Shown here in pieces: positions 10,582 through 20,639 of a stretch of DNA of 64,000 nt; the stretch's first letter is position 1; the number at the start of each line of letters is the position of its first letter. The notes under the pieces are model-generated. The model saw only the letters and a list, made by a program, of their open reading frames with translations, made no database searches and was not told the DNA's origin. Source of the DNA: Diplonema papillatum (taxonomy: Eukaryota > Euglenozoa > Diplonemea > Diplonemida > Diplonemidae); the NCBI GenBank assembly GCA_030068145.1, contig JAPJBO010000864.1:33402-97401 (forward strand), in the 5' to 3' direction. A program made the position numbers and the translations under genes.

Positions 10582-13113
10582 CTACGTCACCTTGGATCTC
10601 CAAGCGAGGACCTTGCAGCGTTGAGGTGCCGACGTCGACTGATCTGAAGGAGGGGTTGCCTGCGACGACGGCGAATGCGCCGCAGACGCGCCGTCAGCCG
10701 CCCCCTGCAAGGTCCGACTCCGCGGCCCGTCTTCGTCGTCCTCGCTGCCGCGGCTGCTGCTGCTGCTGCTGATGCAGTCGACCAGCTTGCACTGCGCGAA
10801 CTCGCTGTCGCCATCCTCCGTTATTTCGGCGAACTGCGACCTGCCGGCGGCCGTCGGCGGCGGCCTGCCGCCCGCGTCGCCGGGCGGCCCTCCGAGCTCC
10901 GACGCCAGCGCCTCTACCTCGTCCCCATCGAAAAACGCCTTCAGCAGGTGCACCATGTCCGCGCCGCCGCCCTGCTTCCCAGGCGCCGGCCCTCCCCCCC
11001 CGCCCCCCCCGCAGCCCCGGGTCTTGCCAGCGTCCGCCTTCGCGGCCCCTCGGTGCCGGGGCCGCACGCCTCTCGCCCCGCTGTTCTCCCGCGAGGCTTC
11101 GCGTTCGGGGCGCTGGCTGCCGGAGGCACGGTGGTGGGCGGCTTTGGTGGAGCGCAGGGCCCACTCGCAGAAGGGGTCGGGACCGTCGGCGTCGGGGCCG
11201 GCGGGGCGGGCCGAGTCGTCGCCGAAGGCGCTGCCCGCCTGCTCGGCGGCCGCCAGCTTGAACGCGTCCCGCGGCTTCGGGCACTGGAAGTGGCAGTCTT
11301 CGGGGCTCCGGAAGGACACTTCCAGCGGGGCCACCGCGTCGTTGTCGTCGTCGCTCCCCCCGGGCCTCTCCGCAGGGCTCGACGACTGCGGCCGCGAGCC
11401 GTCCCCCGCCAACGCGGTGCCGGTATTGCCGCTGCTGCTGCTGCTGCTGTTGTTGTTGCAGCTGCTGGCCGGCGGATCCTTCGCGCCCGGCGAAAACGGC
11501 GCGCTGCTGACGGTGCAGGGGCGGTGCGGGTCTTTCGGCGCGGCGGCCGACGACCTCGCGTCTACCCACGCCCGGTACGGCCCGACGGCGGCGGCGCCGG
11601 GGGCCGACGGGCGCGATTTGGCGGGCTTTTGCTGCTGCTGCTGCAGCGCAAACCTAGGGGTGGTTTGCGGGGGGGAGAGGTCGGCGGCGCCCGGCGACGT
11701 GCAATGCTGCGGGCTGGCGGCCCAGCTGGAGGCCATGGACGGTTGGCTCGCGGTTGCCGCGTACGCGGTCTCGTCGCGGTAGAGGACCGACCACGAGCTG
11801 AAGCGTTCGAAGGAGGCTCCTTCGCCGTGCTGCGCGGACAGCGCCGAGGGCGACAGCACCGCCCCTGCCCTGTACGCGCCCGCACCCCCCGTCCCCGGGG
11901 AGCCCAAGCCCCCCGACTGCGGCAGGGCATCCGCCACCTTGCCCGGCCCCCGCTTCAGTGCGGCGAGCGCGCCGTGGGTCAGGCTGTCGTGGCTTTTGAG
12001 CGGCAGGTCCTCCGCCGACTTGTCGCGGCCCCGCCGCACGCCGCCGCCGCCACGCTTTCTCGCCCGGTCGCCGGCCGGCGGGCTCTGCAGGGGCTCCGAA
12101 GGCGACGGCGTGGCCGGGCAGCGCTTCGGCGGCGAATGGCTGGGCTTCCGCCTGGTTCGGTCGCCGGGCGGCGGGCCCTGCACCGGCTCCGAAGGGCTGG
12201 GCTTCCGCTTTTTCCGGTCGCCGGCGCCGGCTTCGGGGCGCGGGGATGCCGCGGCCGCAGACGAACCCGGGGCGGGGCGGGCGGAAGAGGGCGTTCGGCG
12301 GGGTTTCTTCGCGCTGCCGGCCTTCCGCTTGGACTTCTTCTTCTCGCTCTTGTCGCGCGGCTTCCGCAGGCGGCGCTTCCGCAGCTCCGACGGCGACGCC
12401 ACCAGCGGGTCGAAGAGGCTGTGGTACTGCGACAGGGACGTATCATCCGCGGCTTGCACACCGGACGCTCCCGGTTTGCCGTTCGCCGCCGCCGCAGCAG
12501 GAGTGGCAGCGGCAGCGGGGCTGGTTGCACTGGTGCTGGGTGGTCCGGAGAGGGATGCTTCACGGGGGGAAGACCCGTCGATGAGCAAGTTCCCCACGGC
12601 CATCGGCCTCGGGCGGCGGGTCTCGAGCAGGGAATGCGCTTGGGCCTGCCGTCCGGGCGCCGCCGGCCCGCCTTTCAACCGGCAGCCCGGCGGCGGCGTG
12701 CACCCGCTTCCGGTCGCGTCCGGGTCGAAGTCCGTCGCAGCGTCCCTCTCGGCCGCTGTGCATGCGCCCTGGCTCGTCCGGCAGCGAGCGCCGGCGGACC
12801 CGGTTTGGCACCGGTCGAGGCCCGGCGACAGAGGTGACGCGCTCGTGTCGCTGTCCGACGCCGCCGCCGCTGCCTGCGGTTGCTCGAACCCACCCCGCGT
12901 CTTCGGCCGCTGCGCGGCCGCAGCGGCGGCAGCGCACGGGTCGGGCATCCGCCGCAGCCTGCTCAAATGACTGTCCGCGTCATCCTTTCCCCTGCTCATA
13001 CCCCTCCCACGGTGTTCTTCCTGTTTCGGGTTCGTGAGGCAGTCGACCAGTTTTTCGAATCTGAGGCAAAGTCGAATGCACATCCGCCGGTTGCTCTTAA
13101 ACTGACATTTCAA
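10582..13113 (-). CDS. large disordered low-complexity protein, 843 aa
   Basis: This is a single uninterrupted GC-rich frame. The protein is rich in Pro, Ser, Ala, Gly, Arg and Lys and has homopolymer tracts (Ala7 near residue 61, Gln5, Ser6, Gly8). Basic nuclear-localisation-like clusters (EKKKSKRKAGSAKK, DRKKRKPSPSEP) occur around residues 255-320. A short internal repeat, PSPSEPVQGPPPGDRTRRK and then SPSEPLQSPPAGDRARKR, lies in the same region. One segment near residue 735 (ADMVHLLKAFFDGDEVEAL) could form an acidic amphipathic helix, like a transactivation or docking motif. No catalytic domain is visible. The start could instead be the internal MSRGKDDAD, about 39 residues in. A nuclear regulatory role is only a guess from composition. 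The long frame on the opposite strand is a composition artefact. Confidence 0.55.
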   Translation of the reverse strand: MKCQFKSNRRMCIRLCLRFEKLVDCLTNPKQEEHRGRGMSRGKDDADSHLSRLRRMPDPCAAAAAAAQRPKTRGGFEQPQAAAAASDSDTSASPLSPGLDRCQTGSAGARCRTSQGACTAAERDAATDFDPDATGSGCTPPPGCRLKGGPAAPGRQAQAHSLLETRRPRPMAVGNLLIDGSSPREASLSGPPSTSATSPAAAATPAAAAANGKPGASGVQAADDTSLSQYHSLFDPLVASPSELRKRRLRKPRDKSEKKKSKRKAGSAKKPRRTPSSARPAPGSSAAAASPRPEAGAGDRKKRKPSPSEPVQGPPPGDRTRRKPSHSPPKRCPATPSPSEPLQSPPAGDRARKRGGGGVRRGRDKSAEDLPLKSHDSLTHGALAALKRGPGKVADALPQSGGLGSPGTGGAGAYRAGAVLSPSALSAQHGEGASFERFSSWSVLYRDETAYAATASQPSMASSWAASPQHCTSPGAADLSPPQTTPRFALQQQQQKPAKSRPSAPGAAAVGPYRAWVDARSSAAAPKDPHRPCTVSSAPFSPGAKDPPASSCNNNSSSSSSGNTGTALAGDGSRPQSSSPAERPGGSDDDNDAVAPLEVSFRSPEDCHFQCPKPRDAFKLAAAEQAGSAFGDDSARPAGPDADGPDPFCEWALRSTKAAHHRASGSQRPEREASRENSGARGVRPRHRGAAKADAGKTRGCGGGGGGGPAPGKQGGGADMVHLLKAFFDGDEVEALASELGGPPGDAGGRPPPTAAGRSQFAEITEDGDSEFAQCKLVDCISSSSSSRGSEDDEDGPRSRTLQGAADGASAAHSPSSQATPPSDQSTSAPQRCKVLAWRSKVT

Positions 13114-13299
13114 TGATAACCCTCAGGATGGAATTGCAAGAAGACTAATTATCTCATAACTCTCGGCGACGTCGAAGAACACCGGACGAGGTCACCAGCT
13201 CGCATCGTGGTGTGCAGGAAGACAGGTGAGGCGAGGATCCACAGGGGAGACGTGGTGCAGACTGACGCGAGCGCGTGTGGGAAACAGGCATGATCAAGG

Positions 13300-13800
13300 G
13301 CCATGAATTGTCGGCGTACCGAGCGTCTAGAATCACGCTCGGGTACGAGTCAGTCTCCGAACGCCATGTGCTGGAACAAGGCATGAGCGGGAGGAGGTGC
13401 CGGGCGTCTGGAATCAGGCCCGCGCACGGTGGCCCGCTGGCCGTCAGCGTCTGGATCAGGCATGACATTGATCAGCGTACCGAGCGTCTGGAACCAGGCT
13501 CGAGTACGGGTCAAGGCTCCGAACGCCATGTGCTGGAATCAGGAGGTGCCGGGCGTCTGGTATCAGGCCCGCGCACGTTGGCCCACTGGCCGTCATGCGT
13601 CTGAAATCAGGCTCGAGTACGGGTCGACGCTTCTAACGCCATGAGCTGGAATCAGGCATGTGCGGGAGGTGCCGGCGTCTGGAATCAGACCCTGCACGTT
13701 GGCACGCTGACCATCATGCGTCTGGAATCTGGTCAGCGTACCGAGTGTCTGGAAGTTAGCTTGAGTAAGGGTCAGTGCTACTAATGCCATGTGCTGCAAT
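13300..13800. repeat. degenerate tandem array, about 110-160-bp units
   Basis: Blocks GCGTCTGGAATCAGGC, GCTCGAGTACGGGTC, AACGCCATGTGCTGGAA and GGAGGTGCCGGGCGTCTGG recur three to four times in the same order. The AACGCCATG block lies at about 13359, 13519, 13632 and 13784, so the unit varies from about 110 to 160 bp. Copies are diverged and partly deleted. Confidence 0.75.
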
Positions 13801-14420
13801 TTGGAATATAGCTGCACTATAAGCCGAAACCGAGGCCGTAGTGATGGCTCTGTGGGTTGCAAAGAATGACCAAAGCTGCCAGGTATTCGTTGTCGACGTC
13901 AGCGCGACGGTGCAAGGCAGCATGGTAACAGGCGTCTCGAATGGAGGAAATGAATATTCGCATTCGCTGTCTGGGGTGTTGGGCCGCGCAGAGACGAATT
14001 GAGCTATGGTTCGAGCGGGTCCCGAGGAAGCTGAACCCGGCGGACCCGGGCAGGCGGCCCTTTGACTCTCGACGGGGGGAGCGAAGGATGCAAGTGTGAC
14101 GGTTGCATACTGCTTCTCACATCTGCAAAGAAGGGCTCCAGGGCTCTCAGGCAACTGAGGCAGCGGTGGTAGAGCGGACAGGTCGATGGGAACTAAACAG
14201 GACGGATGCGATGGGAACGAGGCGATGGGAGCGACCTGCTCCGCTCTAGCGGGGCTCCATCTGGAGAGAGACAAGGCTAGCGAGCCGAACAGGCCTGCTA
14301 GATTTCCAGGCCAGCTGCTTCGGCTCGTCGACTTCCCGACGCGTAGTGAGCGCAGCTAGCGTCGAACAATAGTGAGCCACCACGGCAACTGCCTTACCTA
14401 TCAGAGGGAGTTGAGATAAA
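13801..14420. other. no gene recognised
   Basis: GC-rich sequence with short open frames only. No supported exon, repeat or RNA gene. Confidence 0.35.
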
Positions 14421-14424
14421 ACTA

Positions 14425-14582
14425 AAGGGGGGGGTCGATTAATAACACTGTGTTATTATTCGATTTGTCGAATAATAAAAAAAGTTCCGGGTAGCCGAAC
14501 AGTAGCAGGATCAAATAGTGGTAGTGTTTTTAGACAACCAGACATGTGTCAAATAACTGTTATTATTCGACCCCCCCCCTTT
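14425..14582. mobile_element. MITE-like element with G-run inverted ends
   Basis: The left end AAGGGGGGGGTCGATTAATA and the right end, which read outward gives AAGGGGGGGGGTCGAATAAT, are inverted copies about 158 bp apart, and each is flanked by TA. The interior is AT-rich and has no coding capacity. The TA flanks would fit a Tc1/mariner-like or similar TA-inserting family. The ends resemble those of the element at 42561-44126 (GGGGGGGTCAAACT). Confidence 0.7.
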
Positions 14583-14583
14583 A

Positions 14584-15008
14584 ATTGACGGTTCAATAAT
14601 AACCCTGGACACCGGACGAGAGCGCCAGCTCAACTTCCTCGCATCGAAAGGCGAGAAGTTCCCCACCCACCCGCCCGAGCATCAGGAGTGGATGGAGAAG
14701 CGGAGTCAGGCGCGGAGGGCCAGAGTTGGGTAAAGGAGCCGTTCTGGAGAGAATGGCGGCCTTCTAGAAAGAGGATGGGTTGCATGCTGCGTCTACCTGC
14801 AAGTCTTTGTGAGCTGAAGGGGCTGCCATGGCCGACGTCAGCGCCGATGCTGGAGGCTGACCCACGATGCCTACACACGCTGGGAACACCGTAGTTTCAA
14901 AGAGTACGACGGTTTACATGGTGTGATGGCCTGCGAGTCGGTGTGCGAGCTACCGTAATTGGAATAATGTTGAATCGGACTAAGGCTGGAACGGGTAAAT
15001 GACAGACC
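14584..15008. other. no gene recognised
   Basis: Short frames on both strands, no domain or convincing splice pair. Confidence 0.35.
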
Positions 15009-15029
15009 GGGACACCCCGGGGGTGTCCC
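15009..15029. repeat. perfect 21-bp palindrome
   Basis: The arms GGGACACCCC and GGGGTGTCCC surround one base. Two weaker palindromes follow directly (CAGGTAGTCACCTG and GCACCAGTGGTGC). It could form a hairpin or mark a deletion remnant of a foldback element. Confidence 0.7.
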
Positions 15030-16526
15030 AGGTAGTCACCTGCGTGACTGCACCAGTGGTGCTCCTGCAGCTCCTATGACAGCGGCGTCTAGGGGATAAG
15101 CTGAGTATTGAGCACCCCAACACCCCAAGGCGCGGGCAAGCACCAGGGTCGTGATCTTCTTGCAAAATGCGCAAATTCGCAAACCCCGAAAAATGTCGAG
15201 CCGGGTAAAACCTGGTCTGCTCACACAGTAGCTCCAGCGCCCCTCTCTCATCGCTCGCCAGGGCCCGATGCGAGAGAATGAGATCTCCGCTGTTTGTTTC
15301 TATGCACATCCAACTACACGAAGAAAAGTGCAGCTTTCCAGGATAGCTAACCCTGCCCCCGCGTGAAGCGTTTCAAGGGTCAACCCTTCCTTCAAAAAGA
15401 GACGACTGCATCACCTGGGCCAGGGGGCAAAATCCCCGAAAAGGGAGAATGCGTGTGCTCGGGTGTTCACCTGTAGTTGAGATCATAAGACCAGGCAAAT
15501 AGAGATCGCGTGTGTTTCTCTCGCTTTGTTTGTGCGCACTAGCGGAACTCACCTGCTTTGGTAAGTTTCATGTAGTACGCCGAATGTTTAGTACCAACAA
15601 TGCATTGCTAACACAAAAAAACGCAGCAAACTGCCAACTCCGCTGCTAGATTGCGCTTGGACCGGTCGGCCCTGCAGGCGAAACGCGGCCCGAGTCGCGC
15701 GAAGGAAAGAAGAGACACGGAAAACAGGCACTCAGGTCGGATCGTGCACTTCCGGCTCACAAAAAAGAAACGCAAAGAAATTAAAAGAAGACGGCAAAGT
15801 GGTGTGGCAGACCCCCTCGCCCTCCCCCCCACCCCCTTTTCGGGGCAGGAACTGTCAAGCAAATGATAGTAGCAGTGGGGGGAAATCTTAGCGTAGCGTT
15901 CAGCGGGGGGAGGACGGGTCGTTGCATCTGGCCCTGCTTCTGGGATGTCAAGGGGAGGTCGAGAAGGGCTGCCTCTGCTTTTTGTCACTTACACACCACT
16001 TGTGCGTACACTTCGCACACTCTCCCTCGCCAGTGCGGGGCTGGGAATGGTCTGCTGGAAAACAGTAGAAAGTGTCCGCTGTTGTTCCAGCGGATACCCC
16101 TCCCAGCCCCGGAGAGCCTCGGCCCCGCATGGCTGAAGGCTGAGAGCCCCCGCGCTGCACTCACGCTGGCCAGCTGCCTTTGTAAACGTTGTGAGGGAAT
16201 CTGTGAAGGGCCGCCCTGATCCCGGTATTTGTGTTGAGCAAAGCATGGTCCCCACGTAGGTTTCGGTGGGCGCAGAGGAGTTTCCGACCGTTGATAAGCG
16301 ACCCATCAGACACCCGCCTTGTTGCTGTGTGCGGGCTCTTCTGTGTATTCTCGCGACGTTGCCACTGTCGCTGCTGCCGCAGCCGTTCAATGTAAAACCG
16401 AGGTCCTGACTGTCTATTTTACATTGAACCGCAAAAAAACACGGTTCAAAGTCACCACAGCAGCCAGACACCTAGGCCGCAAGGGTAAGGCCAAAAAGAG
16501 CCCACTTAGGCACTTTTTGAGCAGCG
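15030..16526. other. no gene recognised; one dispersed repeat
   Basis: The block GAGACGACTGCATCACC, preceded by AGGGTCAACCCT-like sequence (about 15375-15420), recurs at about 22370-22425. The rest shows no supported gene. Long frames near 15600-16000 have no domain. Confidence 0.4.
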
Positions 16527-16812
16527 GCATGGAGACCGCCCCCGGCATCCCAGTCGACTGTCCAATCACTGTCGAGAAAGGTTTGCGCCTATTGTGATGA
16601 GGTGGTTGACCAGGCCCCCACGAAGCCTTATACACAACACGGCTACAACACGAGGATGCTGCCCTGCTTAGGTGTGCACTCAGACATCTCGCCATTGGCT
16701 GCTAAGCACCCCCCGACCGGTCGATTTGCCACTTTTGTGGCCCTCTATTGCTGTCAGCACGCATCAAGTACATGATGGTGGCGGTTGGGGGATCGGCGAC
16801 CGCGACTCACCA
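16527..16812. repeat. dispersed repeat R1, copy 1
   Basis: This is a near copy of 31140-31435. Shared blocks include ACTGTCGAGAAAGGTTTGCG, AGGTGGTTGACCAGGCCCCC and CCGACCGGTCGATTTGCCAC. The plus-strand frame in both copies reads SRKVCAYCDEVVDQAPTKPY and then TQHGYN, so part of a Cys-containing coding segment may be embedded. It is probably a fragment of a mobile element. Confidence 0.8.
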
Positions 16813-17675
16813 CGCGCCACACCAACAAAGGAAAGAAAAAGAGGAAATGCGCCTCAAAAGAGTAAAACCGAAGGAAGAAAAACGAAACCAAAACAAAAGA
16901 AGAAAAAAAGAACGAAGAAAGAAAACAGATGGGATTGGATAGAAACCTCGATCGCGCGAAAAAAAAAGAACACCTGTTGCACCCCCTTCGTTTCGGCCGC
17001 CTGGGAGTGGCGTGGTGCACTGTGGTGCACTCAATAGACGAAAGCCCTGGCAACGTGCGGATGCTTCCTTCGGGAAGAGGGTCCACACGATAGCCCGTCG
17101 CCAATACAGAATATACGAAGCTCGCAGAGGATCCTTGGTACGGCACTCGTGTTCACTTCGCCGGGGCACCTAGAGTAGCCGTATCTTGAAGACATCCTTC
17201 TTTCTCCCTTCCTGACTCGGGAGGCGGGGATAAGATTGACAGATTGAGAGCTGGAGTCGTCGGTGCGTGGCCGTCAGGCAAAAGCAGAGACAACAGCATC
17301 GTTTTCCCCCGAAAGCAGCAGCGTGAGCCATGCACACTTCAATGGTTTAGATGATAGGCGAACGCAGGACCACAACCCCGCTTCTGCAAAGAGTCGTCCA
17401 ACTCACGAAAGCGTCTTCTTGGTCAGATGGCGGTTGCATTCACAATATATCTTCGTCCGCTGGTCTTTCGGCATCTTGGCGTTTGAGCCCTGAAGTCCTT
17501 TGCCTTGGCCGGTGGTGTGATTTGGCGGGCTGATTCCGTCAGCGAAACGAGCCACGGCAGGTCTGCGCGCGCTCACGCATTTTTCTCGCGCCCGTTGCCA
17601 GCTTGAATGCTGCCGCCGCCCCCGTCAATCCGCCGCGCTCGCGGAAAAGCCGGGCAAAACTGAGGAGTCGTATGA
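16813..17675. other. no gene recognised; purine-rich tract
   Basis: A strongly purine-rich stretch at about 16820-16970 produces a Lys/Arg or, in reverse, Phe/Ser-rich open frame with no domain. Nothing else is supported. Confidence 0.4.
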
Positions 17676-18407
17676 GACCAGGCGCTGTTCAATCGTCTTC
17701 CTGGCTGCCTGGGCGCCAGCGGGGTGTGACCGGCAGGTTGCCTCCACCCCGGACTCCCACTCCGGATTGCGGGAGTGGTTTGTGCGGTCGGGCTCACTCC
17801 CTCAATGCGGGAGAGCCAATGAGGGAGTGGCTCTCCCTCACTGTGGGAGTGGCCACTCCCGCACGTGTTCACCTGCATTGACTTAGTATATGGTTGGCCA
17901 GATCAGGCGCTGTTCAATCGCCTTCCTGGCTGCCTGGCGGTGGCGCCTTCCCCATGGTAGCCAGGTCGTGACCGGCAAGTTGCCTTCCCGGCTGTATGGT
18001 GCGCGCTTGGCTGCAAGCGGAGCTGAGAGATCAGGCGCTGTTCAATCGTCTTCCTGACTGTCTGGGCGCCAGCGGGGCGTGGCCGGCAGGTTGCCTCCAC
18101 CCCGGACTCCCACTCCGGATTGCGGGAGTCGTTTTGCGGTCGTTTGTGCGGTCGGGCTCACTCCCTCAATGCGCGAGTGGGACCCCCTCAAGTAGGGAGT
18201 GGCTCGCCCTCACTGCGGGAGTGGCCACACTCCCGCACGTGTTCACTCCTGCATCGACTTAGTATATGGTTGGCCTGCAAGCTGAGAGATCAGGCGCTGT
18301 GCAATCGTCTTCCTGGAGCCCTTCCCCACGGTAGCCAGCGGGTCGTGACCGGCAAGTTGCCTTCCCGGCTGTATGGCGCGCGCTTGGCATGCAAGCGGAG
18401 CTGAGAG
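17676..18407. repeat. compound tandem duplication, two copies of about 360-380 bp
   Basis: A two-part unit is repeated. Part A (17676-17905 and 18030-18283) starts AGGCGCTGTTCAATCGTCTT and carries CCCACTCCGGATTGCGGGAG. Part B (17906-18028 and 18284-18407) starts with the same AGGCGCTGT block and carries ACCGGCAAGTTGCCTTCCCG. Both copies of part A hold several GGGAGTGG/CCACTCCC inverted motifs, including the palindrome GGGAGTGGCCACTCCC in the first copy. Confidence 0.85.
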
Positions 18408-18940
18408 ATCTGGCGCTGCTTCGTTCCGGCACGGCTGTTCTCGAGTGCGTTGCAAGCGCTTGGGAGCACTCCTTCGCAAGACTCGGAGACTCGCACATGA
18501 AGAAACGTCATTCTACAGCGTAATTGAAGAGAGGGGCATTGGTGCTGTCTTCTTTTTCCTGCAAATCGAATTGCAAGCAGTGGATTAGACAGACACCGGT
18601 AGTATGTAACACTAGCCCGTGAGCAGTGCTTGCCGGCCTTGATGGCACCTGCACTTTGCTGATCTCATGCCGCATCAGGATCTCCGTGGAGACAGCCGCA
18701 CCGGAGTGTCTCAGCGAAAGCATGTTGCAGCGAAAGCATGTTGTCTCACGAGGAAGGTGCAGGTGAGCGACGCCACCTCTTGCACCCACCGAACACTGGG
18801 CACTGCGCGCGCCGTGCCGCTGTCTCTCGCGGTGTACCACGGTACACCATGGTCTCGCTGGAGCTATAGAACTGCTCGGAACTGTCTATCACGGTACTCC
18901 GTGGTTTATCAGGAAGATGGACTGGCGTAGCTTCAGGGCA
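18408..18940. other. no gene recognised
   Basis: Short frames only. Sequence around 18828-18920 (ACCACGGTACACC, TATCACGGTACTCC) loosely resembles segments at 24755-24835 and 28617-28640, so it is probably dispersed repeat. Confidence 0.35.
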
Positions 18941-19132
18941 CGCAGTCGACATACTTCGAAAACGAAGAAACGCCGGCACAAACACACCAGCCGAGGACGG
19001 CCAACCAGGAACCTGCGGCGGTGAAGCAACGAGCCTCGCTTGAGTGCCGCACGCAGTCGACACCCACAAATACACCAGCCGAGGGCAGCCATCCCAGAAC
19101 CTGCGGCGGTGAAGCAACGAACCTCGCTTAAG
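18941..19132. repeat. tandem duplication of about 100 bp
   Basis: The two halves share GCACGCAGTCGACA, then ACACCAGCCGAGG, then ACCTGCGGCGGTGAAGCAAC, then CCTCGCTT. The second copy begins at about 19048. Confidence 0.8.
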
Positions 19133-19655
19133 TGTCCGGTGGTACCCCTCGCCAACACCGCCCAACCGAGCTCCTTGCGCCTTCGCAAGAGCAAGCACGC
19201 CACAACCGCGACAGAAAGGGATGAGACGAGGAGCGCTGGTTCGCAGTCGTTACTGCAAGCGATCGTTGTTGATTGGCCAAAAAGACGTTTTTTTGCGTTT
19301 TCTTTTTCTTTTTTTTTTTGTCTTCTTCCAGCTGGCACGCTGGCGGGCTGACTTCGAGACCGACAACGCTCTCGGAGTCAGCGGAGAGGCTTGCGACAAT
19401 CAGAGCCCCGGAGGCTCCGCTGCACGCGCCGCGCTACTGCAACTTGACCGCAACGTGGTCTGTTTGCTGCGTTTTCGACCTCGCCAGGATCTGTGTGTGT
19501 GCGGAGTGGTGTTTCGTTTCCGGTTCGACATTGAGAATGTGGCGATGCAGAGGTCACTCACCCGATTGCACCACGATGCGTGTGCCACACGCTGCATAAC
19601 TACGTCGTACCATACAGGTCACACGTGTCACTACCAGTCCTGTTCGGAAAGAAAT
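19133..19655. other. no gene recognised
   Basis: Includes a T-rich run near 19300-19320. No supported exon or RNA gene. Confidence 0.35.
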
Positions 19656-19790
19656 GCGTAGTTTTAGAGTTAAAGTTCGCTTGAAATACCGGGGTTTTGT
19701 TTTATTGGTTTACTTGTTTGTTGTCGGCAACTTGTTTGTGTTGAGGTGTCATTCAGATGTAAATCTAAGCCGCCCACGTCAAATTTTGTT
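19656..19790. repeat. dispersed insert, copy 1 of 3
   Basis: Blocks TGTTGAGGTGTCATTCAGAT and CCACGTCAAATTTTGT, preceded by GCGTAGTTTT, match 42041-42148, where the segment interrupts the coding part of a hAT-like transposon. A shorter copy (GCGTAGTTTTGG to TTGCCGACAACA) lies at about 20587-20640, beside the 3' end of ARPC2. It behaves as a small mobile insert of about 110-135 bp. Confidence 0.65.
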
Positions 19791-19796
19791 ACGCAC

Positions 19797-20575
19797 TGAG
19801 TTCTTTTGAGTGCATGGATTAACATGCGCTTTCTGGTTGGTCAGCAGATATTTATGACGTCGTCACCTGCCATTGCGTCGTCAAGATCGAGTACAGTGTG
19901 GGTGTTAACGGGGCTAGGTCTTCTTGAGATTCCGACTGTGTCAGTCGAGCTCGTCTTCGACGATGTGGTAGGTTTCGAGTTTTGGAATTCTGGTGACGCC
20001 CCGCCTGGGTTTTCTGATGTTTTCCTGAAGGAATTGCCTTGTGGGAGGTGATTCTGTCTTGTTTTCGCATTCTGCAGCCATTATTTCAGCCTAAACGAGC
20101 CATCCGACCAGTTATTTTTGAATTTCCCGAGCATTTTAGGACCATCCCCCACCCCGTCGCACTGCGCGCGGTTTTCCGAGCACCAGCACCGGAAGACGAT
20201 GAACGAGGCGAGCGCGCGCGACCACCCCGCCGATGACGATCAACGCGACCACCCCGCCGATGACGATCAACGCGACCCCGCCGATGACGATCAACGCGAC
20301 CCCGCCGATGACGATCAACGCGACCCCGCCGATGACGATCAACGCGACCACGCCTCCATCCATCGCTCGCTCGCTCCGACTGGCCCGGGGAACTCCAGGA
20401 GAGCTCAACATCGTGCAGGCATGCTTGGCTTTCACTTTCGAGGGCATCAGTGTGCCCGAGGAGGTCGGTCTCTCTTCTTGTTATACGCATTGAGCTCTGT
20501 ACAGTGCAAGTGCCGTGAAGGCAGGCGCACTTGTTGAGCAGCGCTGCCAAAACGTGCCGTGACGCCTATGATCAA
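19797..20575 (-). mobile_element. LINE-C-like 3' remnant
   Basis: Two blocks match the LINE-C locus at 48722-50290 in the same order. TGACGTCGTCACCTGCCATT with CGTCGTCAAG (about 19855-19890) corresponds to 48790-48825, and a block coding for MPSKVK followed by HAC (about 20410-20447) corresponds to MPSKVKNGHTC of LINE-C. A flank starting GCATTGAGCTC (about 20489) and ending GTGCCGTGACGCC corresponds to the direct repeat beyond LINE-C at 50203-50280. Between them most of the coding region is missing and a minisatellite has expanded. It is a short, non-functional copy. Confidence 0.65.
20222..20352. repeat. 24/27-bp minisatellite
   Basis: Five copies of GATGACGATCAACGCGACC followed by CCGCC, two of them with three extra bases. 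One frame gives repeated DDDQRDPA, and the other strand gives repeated ALIVIGGV. It lies inside the LINE-C-like remnant. Confidence 0.95.
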
Positions 20576-20639
20576 AAGCAAAGAGGTGCGTAGTTTTGGT
20601 TTATTATTTTTTTGCTTTTTGCGTTGCCGACAACATTAT

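Noticed and set aside
10675-12837. A 720-codon open frame on the plus strand
   Set aside because: It lies entirely antisense to the 843-aa frame, is Arg/Gly/Ala-rich throughout and has no domain. Open antisense frames are expected in such GC-rich sequence.
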